Below, piece after piece: positions 16,303-26,488 of a stretch of DNA of 64,000 bases. Within the stretch, counting starts at the first letter, position 1, and every line of letters starts with the position of its first letter. Source of the DNA: Streptomyces sp. ADI95-17 (GTDB lineage: Bacteria; Actinomycetota; Actinomycetes; Streptomycetales; Streptomycetaceae); contig NZ_ML123046.1 of assembly GCF_003846175.1 (NCBI RefSeq), positions 944,407-1,008,406 on the forward strand, in the 5' to 3' direction. The notes beneath the pieces were generated by a model, which saw nothing but the letters and a program-made list of their open reading frames with translations, was not told the origin of the DNA and searched no databases. Made by a program: the position numbers and the translations under genes.

Positions 16303-18378
16303 TCAGCTCCTGCGGTTGCCGCCGACCAGGGCCTTGCCGGTCGGGATACGGATCTCGTAGCCGCCGTCGAGGGCGGCAGTTGCGCCTGCGGGCAGGTCCA
16401 GCCGCCAGACTCGGGTGCCCGGTGCGTGCCGGTCGGGGCCGGTGCCTTCGTCGGGGGCGGTCCAGTCGGCCCGTTCGTCGATCCGGACGTCCGGATCGGC
16501 GGTGACCGGAACCCGCTCGCGGACCTCCACGGCGACGGGCCGCGCGAGCCGGTTGGCCAGCTCCACGTGGACGCGGTGGTCGAGCACGGTGGTGTTGTTG
16601 CGCAGGCCCGAGGTCGACTCGTTCAGGCTCGTACGGCGGGTGACCCGGATGCCCTCGGCCGCCCCGAGCCCCACCCGGCGGACCCCGCCGGGGGCGAGCG
16701 TGGGCAGTGCGGTGGTCAGCAGGAAGTCGTCGTCGACGGTGACCTCCACCGGGCCGGCCAGCAGTGCCTGGTCGGTGGAGTTGGAGAGCGCCAGCGTCGC
16801 GTACACGGTCTGATCGACGGACGGCACGCAGAGGTACTCGGTACGCAGACCGACCGGGATCTCGCCGACGGTGACGGTGTGCCAGGTGCCGTCCGACGGG
16901 ATGTCGGCGCGGGCGGCGGCATCGAAGCGGTGGTCGAAGGAGCCCGCCGACTCCCGGGGCCGCACGGCCCGTCCGGGCAACGGCAGCGCGGCCACCGCTT
17001 CGGCGCGGCGGCGGTACTCGGCCGCCAACGGGTCGAAGGGCGAGCCGAGGAACAGCCGGCCCCTGCGACCGCCCGACTCCTCGGGGCCGCACAGGACGAG
17101 GCCGGCGTAGTCGAGCTCGGCGCCGCTCGGCTGCGGCGGACCGGCCGCCGGCGCCGGGGGCGGTGGTGGCACGGCCCCGGCGGGAGCCGCGGGCATCATG
17201 GCGCCGGGCGCACCCGCGAAGGGGCCGCCGGTGCGCTGCCTGGCGGCCGGTTGCGCCCAGGGCTGTGGTGCGGGGGCGGGCATCCCGCCCCCGAAGGGCT
17301 CCGGGGAAGCGCCTCCGGGCGCCGGGAGCGCGCCCGGCGGGGCTCCGTAGCCCTGCGGTGGCGGGGGAGGCGGCGGTGGCAGAGCGGGCTCGGATGCGGC
17401 AGCCGCGACGACGTAGTCGCCCCCGCGAGGCGAGGGCGCGGCGGCCGGGGCCGGGCCGGGTCCCGCCGAGTCGAACCCGGAGAACAGATCGACGAGCCCG
17501 GCCGGGGGCTCGCGCCAGCCGGAGGGCGCGGGGGCCGACTGACTGCGTCCGATCCGGATCGAACGCAGCCTCGGCAGGTCGGTGCGGCGCCGGAGATCGG
17601 CTGTGGCCAGGGCGATGCGTACGCCGGTCCAGTCCTCGCCGGTCCGCTGGGCGACCGAGGCGCGTAGCACCAGACGGCCACTGCCGTCGCCCTGACGGTG
17701 TGCGAGTCGGTAGGCCGGTACCCAGACGGCGCCCGGGACCCCGTATTCCAGCTCCAGTTCCACTTCCGTGTCGCCGGTGCCGTCGAGGGCCAGTACCGCG
17801 CAGACCGTGGTCTCCACGTGCGCCGACGGCGCGTCGGTGGAGGCACGGGCGAGCCTGTCGGCGACGCTGTTCAGCTCGTGCTCGACATTGCGCAGCGCCT
17901 CCTCCAGCTCGACGAGACGCTTGTGCAGCCCCGCCAGCCGCTCGTCGACGAAGTCGGCGAGTTCCAGCCAGGCGTCGACCGGGGTGCGGCGGTGCGGGTC
18001 GTCGCGCTTGCGGGGAGGCGGTACGGGCTGCAGGGCCCTGACCTCCTCGATCAGGCTCAGCTGCCGGTCCCGCCGTCCCCGCGCGGCCGCGTGCTCGTCG
18101 CGCAGCCGCTCCGCCTCGCGCCGCAGCTCGTCGGGCGCACGGGTACCGGCAGGCTCGGCCTCGACCTCGACGCGGGCCCCGGTGACGCGTACTCCTGAGG
18201 CGCCGAGTACCCGGGCCCGCAGCGAGCCCGGGTCCAGCGAACGGGGCAGTCCTGTCACCCGCACCCGGCCGTCGGGCGACACGCTGCCCCGGGCCAGGCG
18301 CCTGCAGATCGCGCCCTGCGCGTACACCACGACCGAATCGAGGGTCGACCCCCAACGCCGTGTCGACTCATCCGTCAT
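16303..18378 (-). CDS. DUF4139/MuiA-family protein with a Pro/Ala-rich insertion
   Basis: A 691-residue paralogue of the downstream gene. It has the same order: an N-terminal DUF4140-like domain (SVVVYAQGAICRRLARGSVS), a coiled-coil (~100-190; KRLVELEEALRNVEHELNSV) and a split DUF4139 domain (VWVPAYRLAHRQGDG, AQRTGEDWTGVRIALATADL, then SNSTDQALLAGPVEVTVDDD). About 140 residues of low-complexity sequence (PPPPPPPPQGYG, GGGMPAPAPQPWAQP) interrupt the domain between ~310 and ~450, roughly accounting for the extra length over its partner. I chose the ATG at 18378 (MTDESTRRWG); the frame runs further upstream without protein-like sequence. The function is unknown; the pair may form a heteromeric complex. 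Confidence 0.85.
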   Translation of the reverse strand: MTDESTRRWGSTLDSVVVYAQGAICRRLARGSVSPDGRVRVTGLPRSLDPGSLRARVLGASGVRVTGARVEVEAEPAGTRAPDELRREAERLRDEHAAARGRRDRQLSLIEEVRALQPVPPPRKRDDPHRRTPVDAWLELADFVDERLAGLHKRLVELEEALRNVEHELNSVADRLARASTDAPSAHVETTVCAVLALDGTGDTEVELELEYGVPGAVWVPAYRLAHRQGDGSGRLVLRASVAQRTGEDWTGVRIALATADLRRRTDLPRLRSIRIGRSQSAPAPSGWREPPAGLVDLFSGFDSAGPGPAPAAAPSPRGGDYVVAAAASEPALPPPPPPPPQGYGAPPGALPAPGGASPEPFGGGMPAPAPQPWAQPAARQRTGGPFAGAPGAMMPAAPAGAVPPPPPAPAAGPPQPSGAELDYAGLVLCGPEESGGRRGRLFLGSPFDPLAAEYRRRAEAVAALPLPGRAVRPRESAGSFDHRFDAAARADIPSDGTWHTVTVGEIPVGLRTEYLCVPSVDQTVYATLALSNSTDQALLAGPVEVTVDDDFLLTTALPTLAPGGVRRVGLGAAEGIRVTRRTSLNESTSGLRNNTTVLDHRVHVELANRLARPVAVEVRERVPVTADPDVRIDERADWTAPDEGTGPDRHAPGTRVWRLDLPAGATAALDGGYEIRIPTGKALVGGNRRS

Positions 18379-18448
18379 GTGCTCCGCCCCCCGCCGTGTC
18401 CATGCTGAGCGCAGCTTACGCCCGGGGGTTCCGCGCGTCCGCGTCACC

Positions 18449-19096
18449 TCAGGCGGACGGCGACCGGTCCTCTTCGAGGACGGCTCGGGTGCTCGTGACC
18501 ACGGCGCATTTGCCCGCCGCCCAGCGCAGGGCCATCGCGTGGTCCCCGGCGGAGAAGTCGGCCACCGCGTCGGCCACCACGAAGGCCTGGATGTCCTGCA
18601 TCCAGGCGTCGCACGCGGTCATGAGGACGCCGATGTGGGCGTAGACACCGGTGACGACGATCTGGTCGCGGCCCTGTTCGCGGAGGCGTTCCAGGAGGTC
18701 GGTGCGGACGAAGCCGCTGTACTTCCACTTGGTGAGCACCGCGTCGCCCTCGTCGGGCGCGACGGCTTCCGCGATGGCGGCGGCGTGCGGGTCGGCCGGC
18801 AGGCCCGGGCCCCAGAAGTCCTGTTGCAGTCCGCGCTCGTCCGGGCTCTGGCCGCCCGGCTGCGCGGTGTAGAGCACCGGCATGCCGAGTCGGGCCGCCG
18901 TCCTCTTCAACTCCGCGACGTTCGAGAGAAGTTCGGGAATCGGGGCGGACGAGCGGTCGTAGGCCGACAGGAAGTAGTTCTGCAGATCGTGGACGAGGAG
19001 CACCGCGCGTGACGGGTCGACGGTCCACCCGACCCGGTTGGCGGGCAGCTCGTCGGCGGTCGGCATGGGGTACGGGGCGATGGCGGGCAGTGCCAT
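18449..19096 (-). CDS. dhbB: Isochorismatase (2,3-dihydro-2,3-dihydroxybenzoate synthetase), lacking a carrier domain
   Basis: A 215-residue cytosolic hydrolase that removes pyruvate from isochorismate to give 2,3-dihydro-2,3-dihydroxybenzoate. The cysteine-hydrolase fold shows LLVHDLQNYF with the catalytic Asp, LTKWKYSGFVRTDL with the catalytic Lys, and the GVYAHIGVLMTACDAWM block, where the usual isochorismatase nucleophile position is not a cysteine, as in EntB/DhbB. Unlike EntB/DhbB (~290-310 residues), it ends right after this domain and has no aryl carrier domain; that function is carried by the separate gene at 23280. It is the last gene of the leftward dhbA-C-E-B operon, 39 bases after dhbE. 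Confidence 0.93.
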   Translation of the reverse strand: MALPAIAPYPMPTADELPANRVGWTVDPSRAVLLVHDLQNYFLSAYDRSSAPIPELLSNVAELKRTAARLGMPVLYTAQPGGQSPDERGLQQDFWGPGLPADPHAAAIAEAVAPDEGDAVLTKWKYSGFVRTDLLERLREQGRDQIVVTGVYAHIGVLMTACDAWMQDIQAFVVADAVADFSAGDHAMALRWAAGKCAVVTSTRAVLEEDRSPSA

Positions 19097-19135
19097 GTTG
19101 CGGGGATTCCGTTCAGGGGAGGAGAGTCCGGCGGG

Positions 19136-20772
<1,637 letters not shown>

Positions 20773-20776
<4 letters not shown>

Positions 20777-21978
20777 AGCTCGGCCCCCACGGCGCTGAGG
20801 AAGGTGCGGAACTTGGCGGCCGTCTCGGCGGTCTCCGCCTCGGGCACCGACGCCGCCACGATGCCGGCGCCCGCGTAGAGCCGCAGTGTGCGTTCCTCGG
20901 CCTCGGCACAGCGGATCGTGACGACCCACTCGCCGTCGCCCCGGGCGTCGCCCCAGCCCACCATCCCGGTGAAGTAGCCGCGGTCGAAGGGCTCGGTCTC
21001 CGCGATGACCCGGCGGGCCGTCGTGGTGGGGGTGCCGCACACGGCGGGGGTGGGATGCAGGGCGCAGGCGAGGGTCAGGGCCGAGATGTCGGGGGAGGCG
21101 AGCGTGCCGGTGACCGTGGTGGACAGGTGCCACATGGTGGCGGTGCGGATCAGGGTCGGCCGGGCCGGGACGGTCAGCTCCGTGCAGTGCGGGGCCAGGG
21201 CCTGGTGGACGGCGTCCACGACGACCGCGTGCTCGTGCAGGTCCTTCGCGGACTCCAGCAGCGCGGCGGCGCGGCGGACGTCCTCGGCGAGGTCGGTGCT
21301 GCGCGGGGTGGACCCGGCGAGCGGATTGGCGATCACCTGCTTTCCCTGCCGGGAGACCAGCAGTTCCGGGCTGGCGCCGATGAGGGTGCGCCCGGGCCCG
21401 GTGGGCAGGGCGAAGGTGTGGCCGGCGGGGTCGCGGCGGGCCAGGCGCTGGAGCATCCCGGGCAGGTCCAGCGGGGCGGCGGAGGTGAGTTCGAGGGTGC
21501 GGGCGAGCACCACCTTGCTGAACTCCCCGCGCCACATGCGTTCCACGGCCGCGGCGACACCCGCTCCGTAGACCCCGGGTTCGGGTACCGGGCGTATCCG
21601 CCAGTGAGCCGAGCCGGTCATCTCGGCGGGCAGCGCGATCAGTGGATCGGAGGCGAGCGGGGGAGCGATGCGCAGTGCCGCCGGCACGCTCAGGGCGGCC
21701 GGTGCCTCGTGGTCGAACGGGATGGCGCCGATGACCACGGGCGATTCCTGCCCGGCCGCGCCGGCCTCGGCCAGGGTGGCGTTCACCCGTTCGTCCAACG
21801 GTCTTGCGTCGTGCGGTACTTGGCGCGCGGCACCGTGGGCCAGCAGGGTGCGGCCGGGGGTGGCGAGGAAGTGGTCGCCCGGAGTGTAGGAGTCCAGGAG
21901 CGAGGTGGCGGCGCCTACGGCCGGGTGGGCCGGATCGGCCGGGGGCAGGTGCGTGGCGACCTGGGAAGCCGTCGACAC
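20773..21978 (-). CDS. dhbC: Isochorismate synthase
   Basis: A 401-residue chorismate-utilising enzyme that converts chorismate to isochorismate with Mg2+. The C-terminal chorismate-binding domain shows WRGEFSKVVLARTLELTS, PLAGSTPRSTDLAEDVR, SAKDLHEHAVVVDAV, LHPTPAVCGTPTTTAR and the glycine-rich YFTGMVGWGDARGDGEWVVT, then the YAGAGIV end. Lys of KVVLAR and the E in KDLHEHA/RGYFTG are the expected catalytic and metal positions. A GTG start at 21978 follows an AATGGAG ribosome site. It is the second gene of the leftward operon, 68 bases after dhbA. Confidence 0.95.
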
Positions 21979-22046
21979 GGTGACTCCATTCTGGAAGGTT
22001 CTGCCGGTGGGGGGTCGAGAGAGCTTGCGGATGGGCTGACGGTGGG

Positions 22047-22877
22047 TCAGCGAAGGGTCGCGCCGCCGTCGACGTACAGCTCCTGCATGGTGATGTGGCG
22101 GGCGCGGTCCGAGGCCAGGAACGCGACGGCGTCGGCGATGTCCTCGGGGGCGGCGATCCGGCCCAGCGGGATGCCGGTGCGGTAGGTGGCCGGGTCTCCG
22201 TCGATGACCCGCTGCTCGGCGTCGGGGTCGGTCCACAGGGCGCGTTGCATCGCCGTGTCGGTGGATCCGGGTGCGACGACGTTGCACCGTACGCCGCTGC
22301 GGGCGAGTTCGAGGCCCAGGCATTTGGTGAACATGACCGCCGCGGCCTTCGACGCGGCGTATGCGGCCATTCCGGTACGAGGGATCCCGGCGGCGTTGGA
22401 ACCGACGGTGATGACGCAGCCGTTGCCCCGGCCGGCCATCAGTGGTGCGACGGCCCGCGAGGTGTGGAGGACGCCGTCGGTGTTCACGGCGAAGGTCTCC
22501 GACCAGTCCTCGTCGGAGAGTTTGGTGGCGGGGCCGTTGCGCAGGACGCCCGCGACGTTCACGAGTACGTCGATGGGGCCGAGCCGGCTCTCGACGCGGG
22601 TCACGGTGTGTTCCACCGAGGGCCGGTCGGCGACGTCCATGACGTACGGCTCCATCCGGCCCGTCGACCGTTCGCTCCCCGGTTTCTCCGCCCGCCGCCG
22701 GTTCCACCGTGCGGCCAGGGCGTCTATGCCGTCCTGTGCGCGGTCGGTGGCGGCCACCCGGGCGCCGAGGGTGGCGAACAGCTCGGCGACAGCCGCCCCG
22801 ATGCCTTGTGCGGCACCGGTCACCAGGACAGTACGGCCGTCGAACTCGCCATTTCTGCCCGGTATGTGCTCAGGCAT
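22047..22877 (-). CDS. dhbA: 2,3-dihydro-2,3-dihydroxybenzoate dehydrogenase
   Basis: A 276-residue short-chain dehydrogenase that oxidises 2,3-dihydro-DHB to 2,3-dihydroxybenzoate with NAD+. It shows the TGAAQGIG nucleotide motif, the DVLVNVAGVLR loop, catalytic Ser in TVGSNAAGIPRTGMA and the AYAASKAAAVMF Tyr/Lys pair. A ~20-residue insertion (RRRAEKPGSERSTGR) before the DV.D segment is longer than in DhbA/EntA. The ATG at 22877 has a GGAGG ribosome site; the TTG two codons earlier is not needed. It is the first gene of the leftward operon, with an iron box 22 bases upstream. Confidence 0.93.
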   Translation of the reverse strand: MPEHIPGRNGEFDGRTVLVTGAAQGIGAAVAELFATLGARVAATDRAQDGIDALAARWNRRRAEKPGSERSTGRMEPYVMDVADRPSVEHTVTRVESRLGPIDVLVNVAGVLRNGPATKLSDEDWSETFAVNTDGVLHTSRAVAPLMAGRGNGCVITVGSNAAGIPRTGMAAYAASKAAAVMFTKCLGLELARSGVRCNVVAPGSTDTAMQRALWTDPDAEQRVIDGDPATYRTGIPLGRIAAPEDIADAVAFLASDRARHITMQELYVDGGATLR

Positions 22878-22899
22878 GAGCAACCTCCGTTCGGGAAAC

Positions 22900-22918
22900 T
22901 TAGGTAAGGGTAACCTAA
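22900..22918. promoter_or_regulatory. Iron box (DmdR/IdeR operator) for the leftward dhb operon
   Basis: The 19-bp sequence TTAGGTAAGGGTAACCTAA keeps both half-sites of the actinobacterial iron box (consensus TTAGGTTAGGCTCACCTAA). It lies directly upstream of dhbA. DmdR1 with Fe2+ is expected to bind and repress when iron is sufficient. Confidence 0.85.
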
Positions 22919-23046
22919 GTCAAATTCGGCGAAGGGGGTGCGGGGTGAGGGGGTACGGCGACGTGACGGGCCCTTGCGCGAGGGGGAGTTGGGGCGCGGG
23001 TGCCAGGTGCGGCCCGGGGCCCCGTTCCGTGATCGGCGCCTGTGGG

Positions 23047-23065
23047 TTAGGTTAGCCTTGCCTGA
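23047..23065. promoter_or_regulatory. Iron box for the rightward carrier-protein/reductase operon
   Basis: TTAGGTTAGCCTTGCCTGA matches the iron-box consensus in 14-15 of 19 positions. It is 38 bases upstream of a 59-codon ORF and 214 bases upstream of the aryl carrier gene, so it probably overlaps the rightward promoter. It shares the intergenic region with the dhbA box, but each faces its own operon. Confidence 0.8.
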
Positions 23066-23103
23066 GTTTGGAGCGGGTCGCCGGAGTTCCGGAGTGACTC
23101 GTC

Positions 23104-23283
23104 ATGGACCGTGGCGAACCGGCCCGCATCGCCGCCCAGGCTGCCGGTGCGGTCGCCGGCCTTTCCCGTGAACGCCCCGACCAGGCGTGCGCGGACGTCG
23201 CCCCGTGCCGTGGCGTCGTACCCATCACCGCCGACGCGCCGACCGCGCTGCCGGCGTCCATTCCCGCAGGAGCAACCCGATGA
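23104..23283 (+). CDS. Possible 59-residue leader protein coupled to the aryl carrier gene
   Basis: ATG at 23104 follows a GGAGTGA ribosome site and opens a 59-codon frame whose stop overlaps the next start as ATGA at 23280. The protein (MDRGEPARIAAQAAGAVAGL..., two CA/CR cysteines, Ala/Pro-rich end) matches no family I know; it is not MbtH. GC at third positions is ~75%, lower than in its neighbours. It is ideally placed 38 bases after the iron box, and the overlap suggests coupling. It could also be a non-coding leader. Confidence 0.4.
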   Translation: MDRGEPARIAAQAAGAVAGLSRERPDQACADVAPCRGVVPITADAPTALPASIPAGATR

Positions 23284-23519
23284 ATCAGACCTTGTCCCCC
23301 GAACGCGTCCGCGCGGATGTCGCGGAACTGCTCGACTGCGACCCCGCGGGGATCGCGCCCGAGGAGAACCTTGTCGACCTCGGCCTGGACTCGGTGCGGA
23401 TCATGGTGCTGGTCGACCGCTGGCGGGCCGCGGGGGCGGCCGCGCTGGAGTTCGCCGACCTGGCCGAGCAGCCCGAACTGGGGCACTGGACGGAGCTGCT
23501 GACGGGTGGTGCCGCATGA
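23280..23519 (+). CDS. Stand-alone aryl carrier protein
   Basis: A 79-residue carrier protein. The 4'-phosphopantetheine serine lies in LVDLGLDSVRIMVLVDRWRA (DLGLDS motif), within a four-helix acyl-carrier fold (SPERVRADVAELLDCD ... ELLTGG). It should hold 2,3-dihydroxybenzoate loaded by DhbE and pass it to the first condensation domain of the NRPS. In EntB/DhbB this domain is fused to the isochorismatase; here the two are separated on oppositely oriented operons. The ribosome site GCAGGAG is good. Its stop overlaps the next start as ATGA. Confidence 0.92.
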   Translation: MNQTLSPERVRADVAELLDCDPAGIAPEENLVDLGLDSVRIMVLVDRWRAAGAAALEFADLAEQPELGHWTELLTGGAA

Positions 23520-24367
23520 GCCGCGTCGACCACCGGCACCGGCACCTGGAGCGGATCGCGGAGGTCCGGTCGGGTCGTCACGCCGAGAAGGTGGGCTACC
23601 CGATCGGTATCCGGGCGACCGAGGTGGTACGCACCGCCATGGTCGGCTCCGGTCTGCTGCGGGTGACCCTGGGCGGTCCGGGCGCCGAGGGCTTCGAGGC
23701 CCACGCGCCGGACGAACACGTGAAACTGCTCTTCCCGGATCCGGACGGCTCGCTGCGGCTGCCCGAGCGCAACGGGCTGATGCTGAGCTGGCCGCGACCG
23801 GCGTCCATCTCGCGGGAGTACACCGTGCGCCGTTACGACCCGGTCGCGGGCGAGATCGACATCGACATCGCCCCGCACGCCGGTGGCCTCGCCTCGGAGT
23901 GGGCGCACGGGGTCCGGCCCGGCGACATCATGCACCTCGCGGGGCCGCCCGGCGGGATGATCGTCCCGCACGCCTATGACCGCTATCTGCTCGCGGGTGA
24001 CATCACGGCCCTGCCCGCGATCGCGCGCCGGCTGGAGGAGCTGCCCCGCAGTGCGAAGGGCTGGGCGTTCGTCGAAGTCGCCGACGCCACACAGGAGATC
24101 GAGCTGTCAGCGCCCGAGGGTGTCGAGGTGCGCTGGCTGCACCGCGGCGACCTGCTGGCCGGTACCGGCGACGCGCTGGCGCGGGCCGTGACCGCGGTGC
24201 GGGTGCCCGAGGGGGAGCGGGTGTACGTGTGGGCCGCCGGTGAGGCGGGGCAGATCAAACCGCTGCGCCGCTGGGTCCGCGACGAGCTGTGGCTGGAGAG
24301 GGCCGACAGCGACATCACCGGTTACTGGAAGTGCGGCGTCGCCGACTTCGACGAGGACGACCACTGA
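23516..24367 (+). CDS. Siderophore-interacting protein (ferric-siderophore reductase, FAD-binding 9)
   Basis: A 283-residue flavoprotein of the SIP/ViuB family that reduces Fe(III) in imported siderophores using NAD(P)H, releasing Fe(II) in the cytosol. The FAD-binding barrel shows SREYTVRRYDP (R.YT.R) and HAGGLASEWAHGVRPGD, followed by PPGG, and the C-terminal SIP domain has LLAGDITALPAIARRLEELP, VWAAGEAGQIKPLRRWVRDE and the closing GYWKCG. The chain starts at the ATGA overlap with the carrier-protein stop, so the two are translated together. It completes the iron-release step for the catecholate made here. Confidence 0.94.
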   Translation: MSRVDHRHRHLERIAEVRSGRHAEKVGYPIGIRATEVVRTAMVGSGLLRVTLGGPGAEGFEAHAPDEHVKLLFPDPDGSLRLPERNGLMLSWPRPASISREYTVRRYDPVAGEIDIDIAPHAGGLASEWAHGVRPGDIMHLAGPPGGMIVPHAYDRYLLAGDITALPAIARRLEELPRSAKGWAFVEVADATQEIELSAPEGVEVRWLHRGDLLAGTGDALARAVTAVRVPEGERVYVWAAGEAGQIKPLRRWVRDELWLERADSDITGYWKCGVADFDEDDH

Positions 24368-24434
24368 TCGACCGGCCGGACAGGGGGGTGGCGTGGGCGC
24401 CGCTCCCTGGTTGTCCTGCCCAAAGGCCATCAAC

Positions 24435-24453
24435 TAAGGTTAGCCTTACCTAA
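24435..24453. promoter_or_regulatory. Iron box for the importer/NRPS/exporter operon
   Basis: TAAGGTTAGCCTTACCTAA is a near-palindromic iron box 17 bases upstream of the binding-protein ATG. It lies in the 103-base gap after the reductase gene, so the downstream operon has its own iron-responsive promoter. A GCAAGGAG ribosome site follows it. Confidence 0.85.
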
Positions 24454-24470
24454 ATAGCAAGGAGCGTTTC

Positions 24471-25469
24471 ATGTCCATACGCAGATCGTCCGGCCTGGTC
24501 GGAGCCGCTTCGCTGGCCCTGATCCTGACCGGCTGCGGGTTCTCCTCGGAGAGCGGGTCGGACTCCTCGGACAAGGGCGGGACCCGGGTGTTCGCCGCGG
24601 ACAACGGCAAGATCACCATCCCGGCCGCCCCGAAGCGTGTGGTGGCCACCGGCTATGCCGTGCCCGCCCTCATCGAGGCCGATGCACCGCTGGTCGGAAT
24701 CTCGTCGTGGAAGCGCGGCGAACCGATGATGTCCAAGGAGGACCTGGCCGAGTACAAGAAGCTTCCCAAGGTGGCGGGGGAGCTGGCGACCGAGACCAAC
24801 TACGAGGCCATCGCCGAGGCCGATCCCGATCTGATCGTCATCGGTGTCCCCGCCCCGGTGCTCGGCGACATCGACGTCAAGCGGCTGGAGGGCATCGCCC
24901 CCGTCGTGGCGATCGGTCCGACCGTGCCGTCCGCATGGCGCGAGCTGTCCCGCAAGCAGTCCGACGCCGCGGGCGCGCTCAAGCAGTTCGACGCCGCGAA
25001 GAACACGTACGAGGACAAGGCCGCGGAGCTGGCCAAGAAGTACAAGGACGTGCTGCCGCAGCTCAAGCTGGGCCACGTCGGCTCGTACGGTGACGCCGCC
25101 AAGGGCACCTTCCAGCGCGAGTTCAACGGTTCGTGGGGCACCAACATCGCCGAGGACATCGGCGCGGAGTACTACGGCAAGGTCAAGAAGGCCGGCCCCG
25201 GTTCGCAGTCGGTCAGTGAGTACCCGTCCATCGAGGAGCTCCCGGCCGCCTTCCGCGAGGCCGATGTCATGACCTACTCGGTCAACGCCGACGGCAGCGT
25301 TCCCAAGTCCGTGCAGTACGTCCTGGACTCGAAGCTCTGGAAGAACCTGCCCGCGGTCAAGGCGGGGAAGGCCTTCCCGCTCCGCTACACCGAGGCCGCG
25401 ACCTACGGTGAGGCCGTCGTGACCCTGGACGCGATCGACAAGTCGCTCGCTCCGCTGCTGAACCGGTGA
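24471..25469 (+). CDS. Iron-siderophore ABC transporter, substrate-binding lipoprotein
   Basis: A 332-residue FepB/FeuA-type binding protein. The lipoprotein signal peptide ends in the lipobox LILTGCGFSS with the lipidated Cys near residue 20. The TroA-like fold begins with KITIPAAPKRVVATGY and includes the LPKVAGELATETNYEAIAEA hinge region and the ADPDLIVIG loop. It captures ferric siderophore outside the membrane and delivers it to the two permeases encoded next. It is the first gene of the operon behind the third iron box; its TGA overlaps the next GTG. Confidence 0.94.
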   Translation: MSIRRSSGLVGAASLALILTGCGFSSESGSDSSDKGGTRVFAADNGKITIPAAPKRVVATGYAVPALIEADAPLVGISSWKRGEPMMSKEDLAEYKKLPKVAGELATETNYEAIAEADPDLIVIGVPAPVLGDIDVKRLEGIAPVVAIGPTVPSAWRELSRKQSDAAGALKQFDAAKNTYEDKAAELAKKYKDVLPQLKLGHVGSYGDAAKGTFQREFNGSWGTNIAEDIGAEYYGKVKKAGPGSQSVSEYPSIEELPAAFREADVMTYSVNADGSVPKSVQYVLDSKLWKNLPAVKAGKAFPLRYTEAATYGEAVVTLDAIDKSLAPLLNR

Positions 25470-26488
25470 CCGCCGCGGGCCGCGCGCCCCGGGCGTCGGT
25501 AACAGGGCGGGCCGGACCACAGATCGGCCTGCTCCTCGGCGGACTGCTGCTGCTGACAGTGATCGCCGTGCTGAGCATGGGCGTCGGGGCCCGCCACATT
25601 CCGCCCGCCGAGGTCGTGCGGGCATTGTTCGACCACCAGGGCACCGACGACCACGTGATCGTGCGTGACGTCCGGTTGCCGCGCGCGCTGCTGGCCATCG
25701 CGGTGGGTGCCGCGCTCGCGGTGGCCGGCGCGCTGATCCAGACGCTGGCCCGCAACCCGCTGGCCGAGCCCGGCATCCTCGGCGTCACCGCGGGCGCCGG
25801 GTTCGCCGTCACCGTGGGCTCGGCGCTCGGCCTGGCCACCGGCCAGGCGGGCGAACTGGGCTTCGCGATCACCGGATCCGTGCTCGCGTCTCTGCTGGTC
25901 GCCGCGGTCGGGCAGCGCTCACCACTGCGCCTGGTGCTCACCGGTGTGGCACTGACCGCGGTGCTGGGCGGCGTCGCGCTGGGGATGCGGCTGATGCTCC
26001 CGGACGCCTTCGACACGTACCGGTTCTGGTCGGTCGGGTCGCTGGCGGGCCGCGAACAGGCACCGCTGGCACTGCCGTTGGCCGCGATCGCCGTGTCCCT
26101 GCTCGGCGCGCTGCTGCTGAGCCGGGCACTCAACGCCCTGACCCTGGGCGCGAACGTGGCACACACACTGGGTGCCGGCGTGGGCTGGGTACGGGCCGCG
26201 ACGCTGGTGCTGATCACCGTGCTCAGCGGGGCGGCCACGGCGGTGGCCGGGCCGATCCTGTTCGTCGGGCTGATCGTGCCGCACCTGGTCCGCAGGCCGG
26301 CCGGGGGCTCGGTGCCCTGGATGATTCTCTACACGATGGTGCTCGGCCCGATCCTGCTGCTGGTCGCCGACATCGGATCGCGGGTGCTGCTGCCCACCGG
26401 TGAGGTGCCGGTGGCCATCGTGACCGCGTTCCTCGGCGGCCCCATGCTGATCTGGGCCGTACGCCGCTACGGGGCGGGATCGCTGTGA
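25466..26488 (+). CDS. Iron-siderophore ABC transporter permease (FecCD family)
   Basis: A 340-residue membrane protein with about ten helices. FecCD signatures are DVRLPRALLAIAVGAALAVA, IQTLARNPLAEPGILGVTAG, the SLAGRE turn after FWSVGS and VAGPILFVGLIVPHLVRRPA. It forms one half of the heterodimeric import channel. The GTG start overlaps the preceding stop (GTGA), and its own stop overlaps the next permease start, giving tight coupling along the import operon. Confidence 0.95.
   Translation: MTAAGRAPRASVTGRAGPQIGLLLGGLLLLTVIAVLSMGVGARHIPPAEVVRALFDHQGTDDHVIVRDVRLPRALLAIAVGAALAVAGALIQTLARNPLAEPGILGVTAGAGFAVTVGSALGLATGQAGELGFAITGSVLASLLVAAVGQRSPLRLVLTGVALTAVLGGVALGMRLMLPDAFDTYRFWSVGSLAGREQAPLALPLAAIAVSLLGALLLSRALNALTLGANVAHTLGAGVGWVRAATLVLITVLSGAATAVAGPILFVGLIVPHLVRRPAGGSVPWMILYTMVLGPILLLVADIGSRVLLPTGEVPVAIVTAFLGGPMLIWAVRRYGAGSL

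Noticed and set aside
14732..18355. A single 1,207-codon minus frame that would fuse the two MuiA-like genes.
   Set aside because: Upstream of 16294 it is out of frame with the paralogue and reads as Arg/Gly-rich nonsense; each gene has its own start and stop.
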